Shown here piece by piece: positions 33,684 to 42,197 of a stretch of 64,000 bases of DNA (position 1 is the first letter of the stretch; every line of letters starts with the position of its first letter). Both the position numbers and the translations under genes were made by a program. The stretch is from Kitasatospora cineracea. Its GTDB lineage: Bacteria; Actinomycetota; Actinomycetes; Streptomycetales; Streptomycetaceae. The DNA is taken from the NCBI RefSeq assembly GCF_003751605.1, contig NZ_RJVJ01000001.1, positions 4,650,001-4,714,000 on the forward strand, read 5' to 3'. The notes under the pieces were generated by a model. That model was not told the DNA's origin. It saw only the letters and a list, made by a program, of their open reading frames with translations, and made no database searches.

Positions 33684-34933
33684 GAAACCTTCCCTTCGGG
33701 CAGGACGCGGCGGGCCGCGAGCAGGGCGGCGGCCAGGGCGAGGGCGGCGGCGGCCAAGGCGGGGCGGGTGCCCCACCAGGTCCAGGCCGCGCCGAAGCCG
33801 GCGGCGCCGACCAGGCGGGCCAGGGCCTGGCCGGTCTGGACGACGGCGAGTGCGCCGGCCCGGCCGGCGGCGGGCAGGACGGGTCCGGCCAGTGCCATCA
33901 GGACGCCGTCGGTGGCGGCGTAGAAGACGCCGAGCAGGACGAGCACCAGGGCGAGGGTGGCCCAGCCGGCCGGGACGAGCAGCAGCAGGTAGCCGGCCAG
34001 CAGGGCGAGGTGCCCGGCGAGGAACGGGGCGCGCCGCCCGGTGCGGTCGGCGAGCCGTCCGGCGGGGACGGCCAGCAGCAGGTAGCAGGCGGCGGAGCCG
34101 AGCGGCAGCAGCGGGAAGACCTCGGGCGGCAGGCCCAGGACGCGCTGCAGCAGCAGGTAGAGGAAGGAGTCGCCGACGGTGGCGGCGCCGAGCAGCGCGG
34201 CGGCGCCGGTGATCCGCCGCAGTGCGGGCTCGCGCAGCAGTTGACGGACCGTCGGCCGGTCGGCGCGGGCTGCGGGCCCGGCCGGGGTACCGGCACCGGC
34301 GCCGTCGCGGACGAACAGCACCAGCACCAGCACGCCGAGCAGCCCGGTGGCGAAGGAGACCACGAAGACGGCGTCGTACGCGTCGGCGGCGGCCCAGAGC
34401 ACGGCGAAGGCGGCCAGCGGGCCGAGCAGGGCGCCGGTGGTGTCCATGGCGCGGTGCACGCCGAAGGCCCGGCCGAGGTCGGCGGGGGGCGTGCTGAGCG
34501 AGATCAGCGCGTCCCGGGGCGCGGTGCGCACGCCCTTGCCGAGCCGGTCGGCGGCGAGCGCGGCGGCGATGCCGGTGGCGGCGCCGCCGGCCAGCAGCAG
34601 GCCGAGCCGGGAGAGCGCGGAGAGCAGGTAGCCGGCCCCGGCGACGGCCTTGTGCCGGCCGCCGCCGCGGTCGGCGAGCCGTCCGCCGAGCAGTCGGACC
34701 AGTGCGGTGGCGCCGTTGAACAGGCCGTCGAGGAAGCCGAACTGGAGGGGTGACAGGCCGAGGCCGAGCACCAGGTAGAGCGGCAGCACGGCGGTGACCA
34801 TCTCCGAGGAGACGTCGGTGACCAGGCTGACCGCCCCGAGCGCGAGGACGGTGCCGGGGACCCGCCGCCCCGCCCCGGTGCGGGGGCGGGACGGCGCGTC
34901 CGGTCGGCGGCCGGTGGTGGCCAGGTACATCAT
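33680..34933 (-). CDS. MFS transporter
   Basis: A 417-residue major-facilitator permease with 12 hydrophobic segments. The early VTDVSSEMVTAVLPLYL and the loop 2-3 signature GRLADRGGGRHK are visible, as is the repeated GRLADRTGRR in the second half. It begins at ATG 34933, which overlaps the TGA of the preceding gene (TGATG), and ends in an ATGA overlap with the next gene. The substrate is unknown. The coupling suggests it works with the secreted phosphoesterase, for example in importing or exporting a released product. Confidence 0.87.
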   Translation of the reverse strand: MMYLATTGRRPDAPSRPRTGAGRRVPGTVLALGAVSLVTDVSSEMVTAVLPLYLVLGLGLSPLQFGFLDGLFNGATALVRLLGGRLADRGGGRHKAVAGAGYLLSALSRLGLLLAGGAATGIAAALAADRLGKGVRTAPRDALISLSTPPADLGRAFGVHRAMDTTGALLGPLAAFAVLWAAADAYDAVFVVSFATGLLGVLVLVLFVRDGAGAGTPAGPAARADRPTVRQLLREPALRRITGAAALLGAATVGDSFLYLLLQRVLGLPPEVFPLLPLGSAACYLLLAVPAGRLADRTGRRAPFLAGHLALLAGYLLLLVPAGWATLALVLVLLGVFYAATDGVLMALAGPVLPAAGRAGALAVVQTGQALARLVGAAGFGAAWTWWGTRPALAAAALALAAALLAARRVLPEGKVS

Positions 34934-36297
34934 CAGTGGCAGTTGTAGTTCGGGCTGGTGTCCTTGACCTGGCCGTCGGTGCCGACGTAGGTCCAGCTGT
35001 AGCCGGTGTCGGTGAAGTCGAGCTTCAGGACGCCGTAGTCGCCGCTGATCCGCTTCTGGCTGTTGGGCTGGACCTGCTCGATCGGGTAGGGCTCGGCGCC
35101 GCCCATGCCGCCGACGATCTCGACCATGCCGTCGGCGGTGGCCTTCCCGTCCGGGTCCTGCGGGGCGAAGCGCTCGTAGTGGTGGTCGTGGCCGTTGAGG
35201 ACCAGGTCGGCCCTGGCGGCGTAGAGGATCTTCCAGACCGGCTTGGAGACCGGGTCGTTGCCGTGGCCGCCGGAGGAGTAGAGCGGGTGGTGCCAGTAGG
35301 CGGCGACGCACTTCTTGCTGTTGGCGGCCAGGTCGGCCTTCAGCCAGTCGATCTGGGCGCTCTGGTCGAAGGAGTTGGAGTCCAGCGCGACGAAGTGCCA
35401 GTTCCCCTGGTCGTAGCTGTAGTAGCTCTTGCCCTGCGGGTAGGCGATCGCGCCGAAGTAGGACTTGTAGCCGGACAGCGGGCCGGCCGGGTCGTAGGTC
35501 TCGTGGTTGCCGGGGACGGGGTGGGTCTTGGTCTTGAAGGCGCCCCAGGTCTTGTCGTAGTAGTTCTTGAAGTCCGACAGCCGGGCGTCGTCGTACTGGC
35601 TGTCGCCCATGGTGAGGTAGAACGCCGGGTTGATCTGCTGGGCGAGCTTGGCGGTCTTCGGGTGGGCGCAGCCGCTGTCGGCGGCGGTGCACTGGGCGGC
35701 GATGTCACCGGCCGCGACCACGGTGAACGCGCCGGTGCCCGGCGTGCCGCCGCTGGGCGAGGGGCTCGGCGAGGGGCTCGGCGTGGAGCCGCCGAACGTC
35801 CCGTAGACCTCCATCTCGTACAGCGAGTACCCGTACGAGGTGCCGCGGGCGGTGCCGTACATCCGGACGTAGCGGCCCTTGCCGGACAGGCCGGTGAACT
35901 CGTCGGTGCCGCCGTCGCCGGCCTTCTCGGTGGCGACGGGACTCCAGGTGGTGCCGTCGGCGGAGACCTCCAGCCGGTAGGCCCTGGCGTAGGCGGCCTC
36001 CCAACTCAGCTTGACCCGCGAGACGTCGGCACTCGCGCCGAGGTCGACCTGCAGCCACTGCGGGTCCTTGCCCTCCGCACTGGCCCACCGGGTGCTGCCG
36101 CTGCCGTCGAACGCCTTCGCCGCGGCGTACGAGGACCCTTCGGTGGAGGACGCGACGGCCGCCCGCCCCTTGGAGAGCAGCGGATCGGCCGCCGCCCCCG
36201 CCCGCCCGGACCAGCCGAGCAGCAACCCGCCCAACAACGCGAGCACGGCGGCGTACACGCCGATCCGGGCCCGCCCGGCCGTGATTCCCTGGTGCAT
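34933..36297 (-). CDS. Secreted F5/8-type C (discoidin) domain metallophosphoesterase
   Basis: A 454-residue exported protein. N-terminal signal or anchor (ARIGVYAAVLALLGGLLLGW), discoidin domain at ~35-150 (AAAKAFDGSGSTRWAS, WLQVDLGASADVSRV), a Ser-Pro linker, then a calcineurin-like phosphoesterase at ~190-450. Metal-site motifs are AAGDIAAQC, TMGDSQYDD, PGNHETYD, AYWHHPLYSSGGHG and LNGHDHHYERF. AGGGAG precedes ATG 36297. First gene of a translationally coupled three-gene operon. The phosphate-ester substrate is not known. Confidence 0.88.
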   Translation of the reverse strand: MHQGITAGRARIGVYAAVLALLGGLLLGWSGRAGAAADPLLSKGRAAVASSTEGSSYAAAKAFDGSGSTRWASAEGKDPQWLQVDLGASADVSRVKLSWEAAYARAYRLEVSADGTTWSPVATEKAGDGGTDEFTGLSGKGRYVRMYGTARGTSYGYSLYEMEVYGTFGGSTPSPSPSPSPSGGTPGTGAFTVVAAGDIAAQCTAADSGCAHPKTAKLAQQINPAFYLTMGDSQYDDARLSDFKNYYDKTWGAFKTKTHPVPGNHETYDPAGPLSGYKSYFGAIAYPQGKSYYSYDQGNWHFVALDSNSFDQSAQIDWLKADLAANSKKCVAAYWHHPLYSSGGHGNDPVSKPVWKILYAARADLVLNGHDHHYERFAPQDPDGKATADGMVEIVGGMGGAEPYPIEQVQPNSQKRISGDYGVLKLDFTDTGYSWTYVGTDGQVKDTSPNYNCH

Positions 36298-36638
36298 CTG
36301 AACTCCCTGACCTGGAAGAGGGGGAGAGCTGGACACCGGCGCACACCACGGACGGGCCGCACCGGAGAAGCAGTGACCGCACACCACCGCAGCGGCCGGA
36401 CCAGAGCTCTCACTGAGCGCGTCACGCCCCATCCGGTGCGGGCGCCGCGCCGAGCCGCCGTCAGTGAGAATAGTAGAAAGTAAAGTTTCCTTCCAGTCTT
36501 GGTCATGCTCGAACTTCCGTGCGCCTCACCCTCGTTCGCTGCCGCGACTGACTGAACATCAGCTCAGGTGGCGGGGAGGGGGCGGGTCGGGCGCGGGTCG
36601 TCGGGCATTCCGACACCCGCCGTATTGAACATGTTCAA
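36298..36638. other. AT-rich promoter region of the phosphoesterase operon
   Basis: About 340 bp. Around 36466-36500 the sequence is unusually AT-rich for this genome (GAATAGTAGAAAGTAAAG) with an imperfect GAAA-N6-TTTC inverted repeat, likely promoter/operator for the operon at 36297. Further on, 36560-36638 is featureless except the 14-bp palindrome next to the truncated esterase. Confidence 0.5.
36625..36638. repeat. 14-bp perfect palindrome TTGAACATGTTCAA
   Basis: A perfect 14-bp AT-rich palindrome directly abuts the TAG stop codon (36639-36641) of the truncated esterase gene. It could be an operator, or a junction left by whatever removed the rest of the gene. There is no T-run, so it is not a typical terminator. 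Confidence 0.6.
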
Positions 36639-37127
36639 CTAGATGTCGACCTGGACGATGCGCCCGGTCCGGGTCCTGCCGTGGATCTCGGCGAGGTCCG
36701 CCACGGTGATCTGGTCCGGCAGCGGCCGACCGCTGAGCTCGCCGATCGCGTCCTCGGCCGTCGGGTAGTAGCCGGTGGCCGTGTTCACGCTGTTCGCGGC
36801 GCAGAACAGCGCCAGCAGCGCGGCCGGCAGCACCAGCACCCGCCGCCACCACCGGGCGCTGCGCCAGCCGAAGCCGAGCACCGAGAACGCCCCGACCGCC
36901 ACCCCGCCCCACAGCCACACCCCGAACGGGGCGGGGTCGGTGACCCCGGACAGCGAGAGCACGGCGACGGCGCCGGCCGCGGTGACCGCCAGCGCCGTGC
37001 CGAGCGCGATCGGACCCCACTTGCGCCGCCAGACCCGGTCCCGCAGGCCCACCGCCGTCAGGAACAGGGCGAGGGCTGCGGCCTGGACCGTCCAGGGGAA
37101 CCAGCCGTCGAGCAGGGAGACGTTCAT
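36639..37127 (-). CDS. Esterase N-terminal membrane domain, gene truncated
   Basis: The 162-residue product has four transmembrane helices, then GYYPTAEDAIGELSGRPLPDQITVADL and GRIVQVDI, after which a stop occurs. It matches the N-terminal membrane part of Streptomyces cell-surface esterases of the alpha/beta-hydrolase type, where the sequence continues into a PAxxSxF linker and a catalytic domain with GWSMGG. That domain is missing here. A G9-C9 homopolymer (around 37131-37139) sits where the ribosome site should be. Probably a non-functional remnant, or a product limited to the membrane part. Confidence 0.6.
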   Translation of the reverse strand: MNVSLLDGWFPWTVQAAALALFLTAVGLRDRVWRRKWGPIALGTALAVTAAGAVAVLSLSGVTDPAPFGVWLWGGVAVGAFSVLGFGWRSARWWRRVLVLPAALLALFCAANSVNTATGYYPTAEDAIGELSGRPLPDQITVADLAEIHGRTRTGRIVQVDI

Positions 37128-37247
37128 GCGGGGGGGGGGCTAGGCGCGGTGGATGAGAAACGGGCGAGAATCTGACCGTCGGCTCAGAACGGGCTGACCG
37201 CCCCCTGGAAGCCGGGAGGACCCGGACGGCCAGGACGGGACCGTGGC

Positions 37248-37874
37248 CTACTCGGCGGGGCCGATCCGCCCGTGCAGGCCGGTGAGCAGCCGGTCGAGGA
37301 GGGCGGCGAGGCGGTCGCGCTCGGCGGGTGACAGGCCGGTGACCAGCTCGGCCTCCCGGCCCAGCACGGCGTCCACCGAGCGCTCGACCAGGGCGTGCCC
37401 CTCCGGGGTGAGCGAGACCAGCACCGCCCGGGCGCCGGCCGGGTCGGGGGAGCGGCGCACCAGCCCCTCGCGCTCGGCCCGGGCCACCCGCTGCGAGATC
37501 GCCCCCGCGGTGACCAGGGTGCGCCGGGTCAGCTCACGGGTCGTCAGCGCGTACGGCGCGCCGGAGCGGCGCAGCACCGCCAGCAGGTCGAGGGTGGCGG
37601 CGTCGATCCCGGCCGCCCGCAGCACCCGGTTGCGGTCGTCCGCGAAGAGCTTGGCCAGCCGCCAGATCGGGGTGACGATCTCGATCGAGCCGGTCGGCGT
37701 GCCCGGCCGCTCGCGCTGCCACGCCGCCGCGATCGCCGCCGCCGACCGCTCCCCGGGCCCGCGCCCGCCCGCGCCGCCGCCGTTCGGGCCGCCGTCCGCT
37801 GCGCCGCCCGTCGCGTCGCGGCCCGCGGCGTCGACCGCGTCGCCGTCCGGGCTGCCGTCCGCCGGTTCGGCCAT
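37248..37874 (-). CDS. MarR-family transcriptional regulator
   Basis: A 208-residue winged-helix regulator: SIEIVTPIWRLAKLFADDRNRVLR, LDLLAVLRRSGAPYALTTREL, RRTLVTAGAISQRVARAEREGLVRR (recognition helix), AVLVSLTPEGHALV. A ~45-residue Gly/Asp-rich N-terminal extension is unusual. GGGAGG precedes ATG 37874 by 8 nt. A perfect TTTAGCGCTAAA palindrome lies ~30 bp upstream and is probably its own operator. No obvious target gene is adjacent. Confidence 0.88.
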   Translation of the reverse strand: MAEPADGSPDGDAVDAAGRDATGGAADGGPNGGGAGGRGPGERSAAAIAAAWQRERPGTPTGSIEIVTPIWRLAKLFADDRNRVLRAAGIDAATLDLLAVLRRSGAPYALTTRELTRRTLVTAGAISQRVARAEREGLVRRSPDPAGARAVLVSLTPEGHALVERSVDAVLGREAELVTGLSPAERDRLAALLDRLLTGLHGRIGPAE

Positions 37875-37903
37875 GGGGTTGCCTCCCGCTGCTCCCGAGC
37901 CGT

Positions 37904-37917
37904 GTTTAGCGCTAAAC
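37904..37917. promoter_or_regulatory. MarR-type operator GTTTAGCGCTAAAC
   Basis: A perfect 14-bp palindrome, GTTTAGCGCTAAAC, 30 bp upstream of the MarR start codon. The core TTTAGCGCTAAA matches MarR-family operator sequences common in Streptomyces. Confidence 0.72.
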
Positions 37918-37952
37918 GTAGCAGCAGCGGCCGCAACGGGAAGCAGCGACCC

Positions 37953-38056
37953 GGCCCGACCGCCCGACGCCCGACCGTCCCACGCCCGACGCCCGACGCC
38001 CGACGCCCGACCGCCCGACGCCCGACGCCCGACGCCCGACGCCCGACCGTCCGCCG
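37953..38056. repeat. 7-bp tandem repeat (GCCCGAC), about 13 copies
   Basis: Between the MarR operator and the 38.07-kb gene, the unit GCCCGAC repeats with a 7-bp period, interrupted twice by GTCC or GCC. It follows the 3' end of the small gene on the minus strand. Its purity suggests slippage. Confidence 0.85.
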
Positions 38057-38064
38057 ACCCCGGG

Positions 38065-38361
38065 TCAGGCGTTCTGCCGGGCCCGGAGCTCGGCCTCGCG
38101 CAGCAGGCCGGCGGTGTCGGCCAGCCGGCGGGAGGCGTTGGTCAGGGCCAACCCGGTGTCGGGGGTGGTGCGACGCTCGCCGGCGGCCCCGGTCAGCTCC
38201 TGCACGGACTCCACCACCGCGGCGATCGCCCCCAGCAGCAGGTGCTCGTCCGCCGCCGGAACGTCCTCCCGGCGGGCCCGCAACGGCGCGAGCGTCTCCT
38301 CCCGGAGCCTGGCCCGCGACTCCTCCAGCCCGGTGACGGCCCTCCGCAGTTCGGCGTCCAC
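38065..38361 (-). CDS. Small helical protein of unknown function
   Basis: A 98-residue, Ala/Arg/Glu-rich, coiled-coil-like protein (VDAELRRAVTGLEESRARLREE, DEHLLLGAIAAVVESVQELTG, RLADTAGLLREAELRARQ). The GTG at 38361 has GGAGGGAG 7 nt upstream. It has no membrane segment or cysteines. I do not recognise a family. The much longer open frame overlapping DUF2254 in this direction is a shadow. Confidence 0.65.
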   Translation of the reverse strand: MDAELRRAVTGLEESRARLREETLAPLRARREDVPAADEHLLLGAIAAVVESVQELTGAAGERRTTPDTGLALTNASRRLADTAGLLREAELRARQNA

Positions 38362-38538
38362 GCCCGCTCCCTCCGCCCGGGCGGCCCACCGCCGCCCACA
38401 TGCCGTCCGACCTACCCCGCCGCGGATCACCACACCCCTCCCGCGCCCCTCCCACGCCCCCCGCACCTCACGTCCGTCCAGGTCACCGCCGCCGCGTCCT
38501 TTCCGGCCGCCGCCGCCCCGCCCGGCTAGCCTGGCCCG

Positions 38539-39855
38539 ATGAGCGAGCAGCACAGCCCGAAGCGCCGGCCGCGGTACCGGGCGCTGTCGCCCCTGCGGGA
38601 GCACCTGCGCGAGGCGTTCTGGTTCGCCCCGATGCTTACCTGTCTCGGCGCGGTGCTGCTGGCCGGGCTCACCGACCTGCTGGACCGGGAGATCTTCGCC
38701 GAGGCGACCGCCGCCCAGACCGCCGACACCCTGCTGTCGTTCAGCTCGGCCGCCAAGAGCGTGGTCTCCACCGTCAGCTCGGCGATGCTGACCTTCATCG
38801 GCGTGGTCTTCTCGATCTCGCTGGTCTCGCTGCAGATGGCCGCCAGCCAGTTCAGCCCCCGGGTGCTGCGCCTGTACGTGCGCAGCCGCCTGATCAAGGC
38901 GACCTTCGCCACCTGCCTGGCCACCTTCGTCTACACCCTGCTCGTCCAGCTCGGCTACGACGACACCGCCGACCCGTCCCGCGCCGTCTCCGTCCCGATC
39001 GTCTCCACGGTCGTCGCGCTCGCCATGGTGATGCTCAGCCTGGCGCTGTTCGTGCTGTACGTGCAGGCGACGCTGCGCCTGCTGCGGGTGCCGCACGTGA
39101 TCGACCGGGTCACCCGGGAGTCCCTCCAGGTGCTGCAGGACTACCGCTGGCTGGCCCCCGAGGTCGGACCGGCGCCCGGCACGCCGCCGCAGGGCCCGAC
39201 CCTGCTGCACGAGGGCCGCGGCGGCGTCCTGCGGGACGTCAACATCCGGTGGCTGATCCGGGTCGCCCGGCGGCACGGCACGGTGCTGCACCAGGTGCCC
39301 CGGATCGGCGACTTCATCGCCCCCGGCACCCCCACCGTGGTCGTGGTCGGCGGCACCCCGCCCCGGCCGCGCCGGATCACCACCGCGCTGAACGTCGGCG
39401 TCGACCGCACCATGCACCAGGACCTCAGCTTCGGCTTCCGCCAGCTCGTCGACATCGCCATCCGCGCGCTCTCCCCGGCGATCAACGACCCCACCACCGC
39501 CGTCCAGGCCGTCGACCGGATCCACCAGCTGCTGGCCGTCCTCGCCCCCGTCCACCTCGGCGAGCTGCGCCACCGCGACAAGGACGGCGCGGTGCGGCTG
39601 GTCCAGCCGGTGCCGGGCTGGGAGGCCACCGTCGACCTGGCGTTCACCGAGATCCGGATCTGCGGCGCCGGCCAGCCCCAGGTCACCCGCCGCCTCGCCG
39701 CCGCCCTCGACGACCTGCTGCGGATCACCCCCGAACCCCGCCGCGCCCCGCTGCTGCTCCAACGCGCGCTCCTGGAACGGGCCGTGGCCGCCGCCGTCCG
39801 CGACCAGGACAACCGCCTGTTCGCCCTGACCCCCGACCGCCAGGGCATCGGCTGA
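38539..39855 (+). CDS. DUF2254 family membrane protein
   Basis: A 438-residue protein with about four transmembrane helices in the first ~190 residues (FWFAPMLTCLGAVLLAGL, SSAMLTFIGVVFSISLVSLQMAASQFSPRVL, a pair around 130-170). A large cytoplasmic C-terminal domain follows (DISFGFRQLVDIAIRALSPAINDPTTAVQ-type segment near 295). This is the DUF2254 family, unknown function. No ribosome site is seen. A TAGCCT box ends 6 nt before ATG 38539, so the message is probably leaderless. It shares a terminator with CtaG. Confidence 0.9.
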   Translation: MSEQHSPKRRPRYRALSPLREHLREAFWFAPMLTCLGAVLLAGLTDLLDREIFAEATAAQTADTLLSFSSAAKSVVSTVSSAMLTFIGVVFSISLVSLQMAASQFSPRVLRLYVRSRLIKATFATCLATFVYTLLVQLGYDDTADPSRAVSVPIVSTVVALAMVMLSLALFVLYVQATLRLLRVPHVIDRVTRESLQVLQDYRWLAPEVGPAPGTPPQGPTLLHEGRGGVLRDVNIRWLIRVARRHGTVLHQVPRIGDFIAPGTPTVVVVGGTPPRPRRITTALNVGVDRTMHQDLSFGFRQLVDIAIRALSPAINDPTTAVQAVDRIHQLLAVLAPVHLGELRHRDKDGAVRLVQPVPGWEATVDLAFTEIRICGAGQPQVTRRLAAALDDLLRITPEPRRAPLLLQRALLERAVAAAVRDQDNRLFALTPDRQGIG

Positions 39856-39870
39856 CCGCCCCCGGAAACG

Positions 39871-39910
39871 CGCACCGCCCGGAACGGGACTTCCCGTTCC
39901 GGGCGGTGCG
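39871..39910. terminator. 19-bp perfect bidirectional terminator
   Basis: CGCACCGCCCGGAACGGGA (39871-39889) pairs perfectly with its complement at 39892-39910 with a 2-nt loop. It lies exactly between the DUF2254 and CtaG genes, which converge. Confidence 0.9.
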
Positions 39911-39928
39911 CCGCCGCTGCGAGGGGGC

Positions 39929-40906
39929 TCAGCCGGCGGCGCGGTTGGCGCCCCGCTCCAGCGAGGCCAGGTACCGGTTGTACGCCTCCAGCTCGGCGTC
40001 GCCGTCCCGGTCGGCGGCCCGGTCCCGGCGGCGGGCCTGCCGCTCCTCGGACTTGGCCCACTGCAGGGTCAGCGCGATCAGCACGATCGCGGTCGGGATC
40101 TCGCCGAACGCCCAGGTGATGCCGCCCGCCAACTGCTGGTCGTCGTGCAGGTTGGTGCCCAGCGGCGCCGTCCCGGAACTGAAGGTGGACACCAGCTGCC
40201 CGGAGGCCATCATCACGGCGACGCCGAAGAACGCGTGGAACGGCATCCCCATGAACAGCTCGATGATCCGCATCACGAAGCCGGGGCGGTGCGGGCCCGG
40301 GTCGACGCCCATGATCGGCCAGAAGAACAGCATGCCGACGGCCAGGAAGTGCAGCATCATCGCCAGGTGCCCGATCCGGTACTGCATCAGGAAGTCGAAC
40401 AGCGGCGTGAAGTACAGCACGTACAGGCTGGCGATGAACGCCGGGATGGTGAACGCCGGGTGCGAGACGATCCGCACGTAGGTCGAGTGCAGCAGGGCCA
40501 CCAGCAGTTCGCGCGGCCCCTTCCCGCTGCCCTTGCGGGCCGGGCGCAGGGCGCGCAGCGACAGCGTGATCGGGGCGCCGAGCAGCAGCAGGATCGGCGA
40601 CAGCATGGACAGCACCATGTGCTGCATCATGTGCGCGCTGAACAGCACCATGCCGTAGTCGTTCAGCCCGGTGTTGGTGACCAGCAGCACCGTGCCGACC
40701 CCGGCCGTCCAGGCGACCACCCGGCCGACCGGCCACTTGTCACCGCGCCGCCACAACCGGACCGCCCCCGCCAGGTACAGGCCGAGGGCGAGCACGCAGA
40801 ACACCAGGTAGGGCCAGTCCGGCGACCACTCCAGCGCACGGGAGAAGGAGAAGGGAGGAAGTGGTCCCCCTCCGTGGTGGTGCATCCCCGCCATGCCGTC
40901 GCCCAT
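39929..40906 (-). CDS. ctaG: Cytochrome c oxidase assembly protein CtaG (caa3 type)
   Basis: A 325-residue membrane protein with about seven transmembrane helices. It has a His-rich N-terminus (MGDGMAGMHHHGG) and the family's SAHMMQHMVLSMLSPILLLLGAPI segment with conserved His, then HLAMMLHFLAVGMLFFWPI and ELFMGMPFHAFFGVA. CtaG proteins help insert the copper centre of cytochrome oxidase. The start at 40906 was chosen by family; a longer open frame has an Arg-rich start. It stands alone. Confidence 0.9.
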   Translation of the reverse strand: MGDGMAGMHHHGGGPLPPFSFSRALEWSPDWPYLVFCVLALGLYLAGAVRLWRRGDKWPVGRVVAWTAGVGTVLLVTNTGLNDYGMVLFSAHMMQHMVLSMLSPILLLLGAPITLSLRALRPARKGSGKGPRELLVALLHSTYVRIVSHPAFTIPAFIASLYVLYFTPLFDFLMQYRIGHLAMMLHFLAVGMLFFWPIMGVDPGPHRPGFVMRIIELFMGMPFHAFFGVAVMMASGQLVSTFSSGTAPLGTNLHDDQQLAGGITWAFGEIPTAIVLIALTLQWAKSEERQARRRDRAADRDGDAELEAYNRYLASLERGANRAAG

Positions 40907-41070
40907 CGGGCGGCCCCGCTTTCGTCCATGCCGCCCGGCCCGCCGCACGCGCGGCAGCCCGACCCGACCCGGTGTGGCCCGGTCCGCTTTGGACCGGTTT
41001 CGTTCGGCCCCCAGCCTAAGCGCCGCTTACCCCGCCCCGCCGGGCGCCCCCGGCGGCGGGAGCGTCCCGG

Positions 41071-41610
41071 TCAGAACTCCTTGCCCAGCAGACGGTCGAA
41101 GACCATGCTCCACCAGCAGTCCTCCTCGGCGAACGCCTGCGGGTCGCGGGCTTCCAGGTACGCACGGAGCTGCTCGGTGTACTCGTCGGCCTGCCGGTCG
41201 CCGACCGCGGCGACGTGCTCGAAGCGCAGTCCGAACCGGTACAGGAACTCGACGAAGTCGTCCAGCGTGGTGTTGACGATCTCGGCGCCCGGCTGCTCCC
41301 CGAGGGTGAGCAGGATGACGTAGCCGTCCTCGAGGTCGAGGCAGTAGCGCATCTCGCGGTTGCCGGTGGGGCCGCCGAGGCACAGCACCTTGACGACGCT
41401 GTCGCCGGTGTCCACCGGAACGAGGGTGAACGCTTCCGGCTCCCCCGGGGCGGCCAGGCTGAAGACGACGCTGAGCTCGGCCGGCAGCCCGACCTCGGCG
41501 AGCACCCGGGCATCCGCCTCGGGCACGCCGTTGGCAGCCGCCTCGGCCCGCGGGACGGTCACGATCCCTTCGGCTCCGAAGAGTTCGGTCAGTTCGGCGT
41601 GCGTAGCCAC
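41071..41610 (-). CDS. SUKH-4 family immunity protein
   Basis: A 179-residue protein of the SUKH-4 family: AELTELFGAEGIVTVPRAEA at the start, ARVLAEVGLPAELSVVFSL, REMRYCLDLEDGYVILLTL, NTTLDDFVEFLYRFGLRFEHV. SUKH proteins neutralise diverse nuclease and deaminase toxins in polymorphic toxin systems. The GTG at 41610 follows TAGGAGCACC. It is the last gene of the toxin cassette, 32 bp after the other immunity gene. It is likely a second immunity protein for the same or a lost toxin. Confidence 0.8.
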   Translation of the reverse strand: MATHAELTELFGAEGIVTVPRAEAAANGVPEADARVLAEVGLPAELSVVFSLAAPGEPEAFTLVPVDTGDSVVKVLCLGGPTGNREMRYCLDLEDGYVILLTLGEQPGAEIVNTTLDDFVEFLYRFGLRFEHVAAVGDRQADEYTEQLRAYLEARDPQAFAEEDCWWSMVFDRLLGKEF

Positions 41611-41642
41611 GGTGCTCCTAGATTCGGCTGGAGTGCGGGTCT

Positions 41643-42197
41643 TCAGGATGCGAGGCCGCTCAAGTCGAGTAGACGGTACCAATCGCTGTCCGCGGCCTCG
41701 GCCGGGGTCAGTCCGGCCAGGTCCAGGAAGCGTTCCGGGGTGAGGATCCATTCGGAGACGAACGCGTCGAGGCTGCCGGCGATCCGTTCGAGCCGGCAAC
41801 CGGTGTACCAGACCACCCCGTCGTCCGGGACGCGCCAGACGCTGCCGTCCGCCCCGTTCACCAGGAGGGGGTTGTCCGCGGCCTCGCCGAAGAAGAAGAA
41901 GTCCGACGCGTCGGCCAGTTCACCGCCGTCCGGCAACTTCGCGCCGACGAGGTGATCGGGCAACTGCCGGGAGGCGAGTTCGTCGACCCCGAACAGGCGG
42001 GTGGAGGCGGCGAGGTGCATCCCGTCGCTGGCCGCCAGCAGAGCGGCGAGTCCTGGCGGCAGGCCGTCCGGGATGTCCTGCGGGGCCGATCCTCCGGGGA
42101 TCTCCGGCATCCACAGTTCCCATTCGTCCCGGTTCCCCTCCAAGGAAGTTCGGAGCGCGGCGATGGCCGTCGGTACGTCGAATCCAGTCACTTCCAT
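41643..42197 (-). CDS. SMI1/KNR4 (SUKH)-like immunity protein
   Basis: A 184-residue protein with SUKH-superfamily features: DGLPPGLAALLAASDGM, STRLFGVDEL, ASDFFFFGEAADNPLLVNG, DGSVWRVPDDGVVWYTG, ERIAGSLDAFVSEWI. ATG 42197 overlaps the last 10 bp of the toxin gene, the classic toxin-immunity arrangement that couples their translation. It is the best candidate for direct immunity to the upstream toxin. Confidence 0.78.
   Translation of the reverse strand: MEVTGFDVPTAIAALRTSLEGNRDEWELWMPEIPGGSAPQDIPDGLPPGLAALLAASDGMHLAASTRLFGVDELASRQLPDHLVGAKLPDGGELADASDFFFFGEAADNPLLVNGADGSVWRVPDDGVVWYTGCRLERIAGSLDAFVSEWILTPERFLDLAGLTPAEAADSDWYRLLDLSGLAS

Noticed and set aside
38065..39762. 565-codon minus-strand frame across DUF2254
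   Set aside because: Asp/Gly/Val-rich reverse-complement shadow of a high-GC gene; only the last 98 codons (from GTG 38361) are supported.
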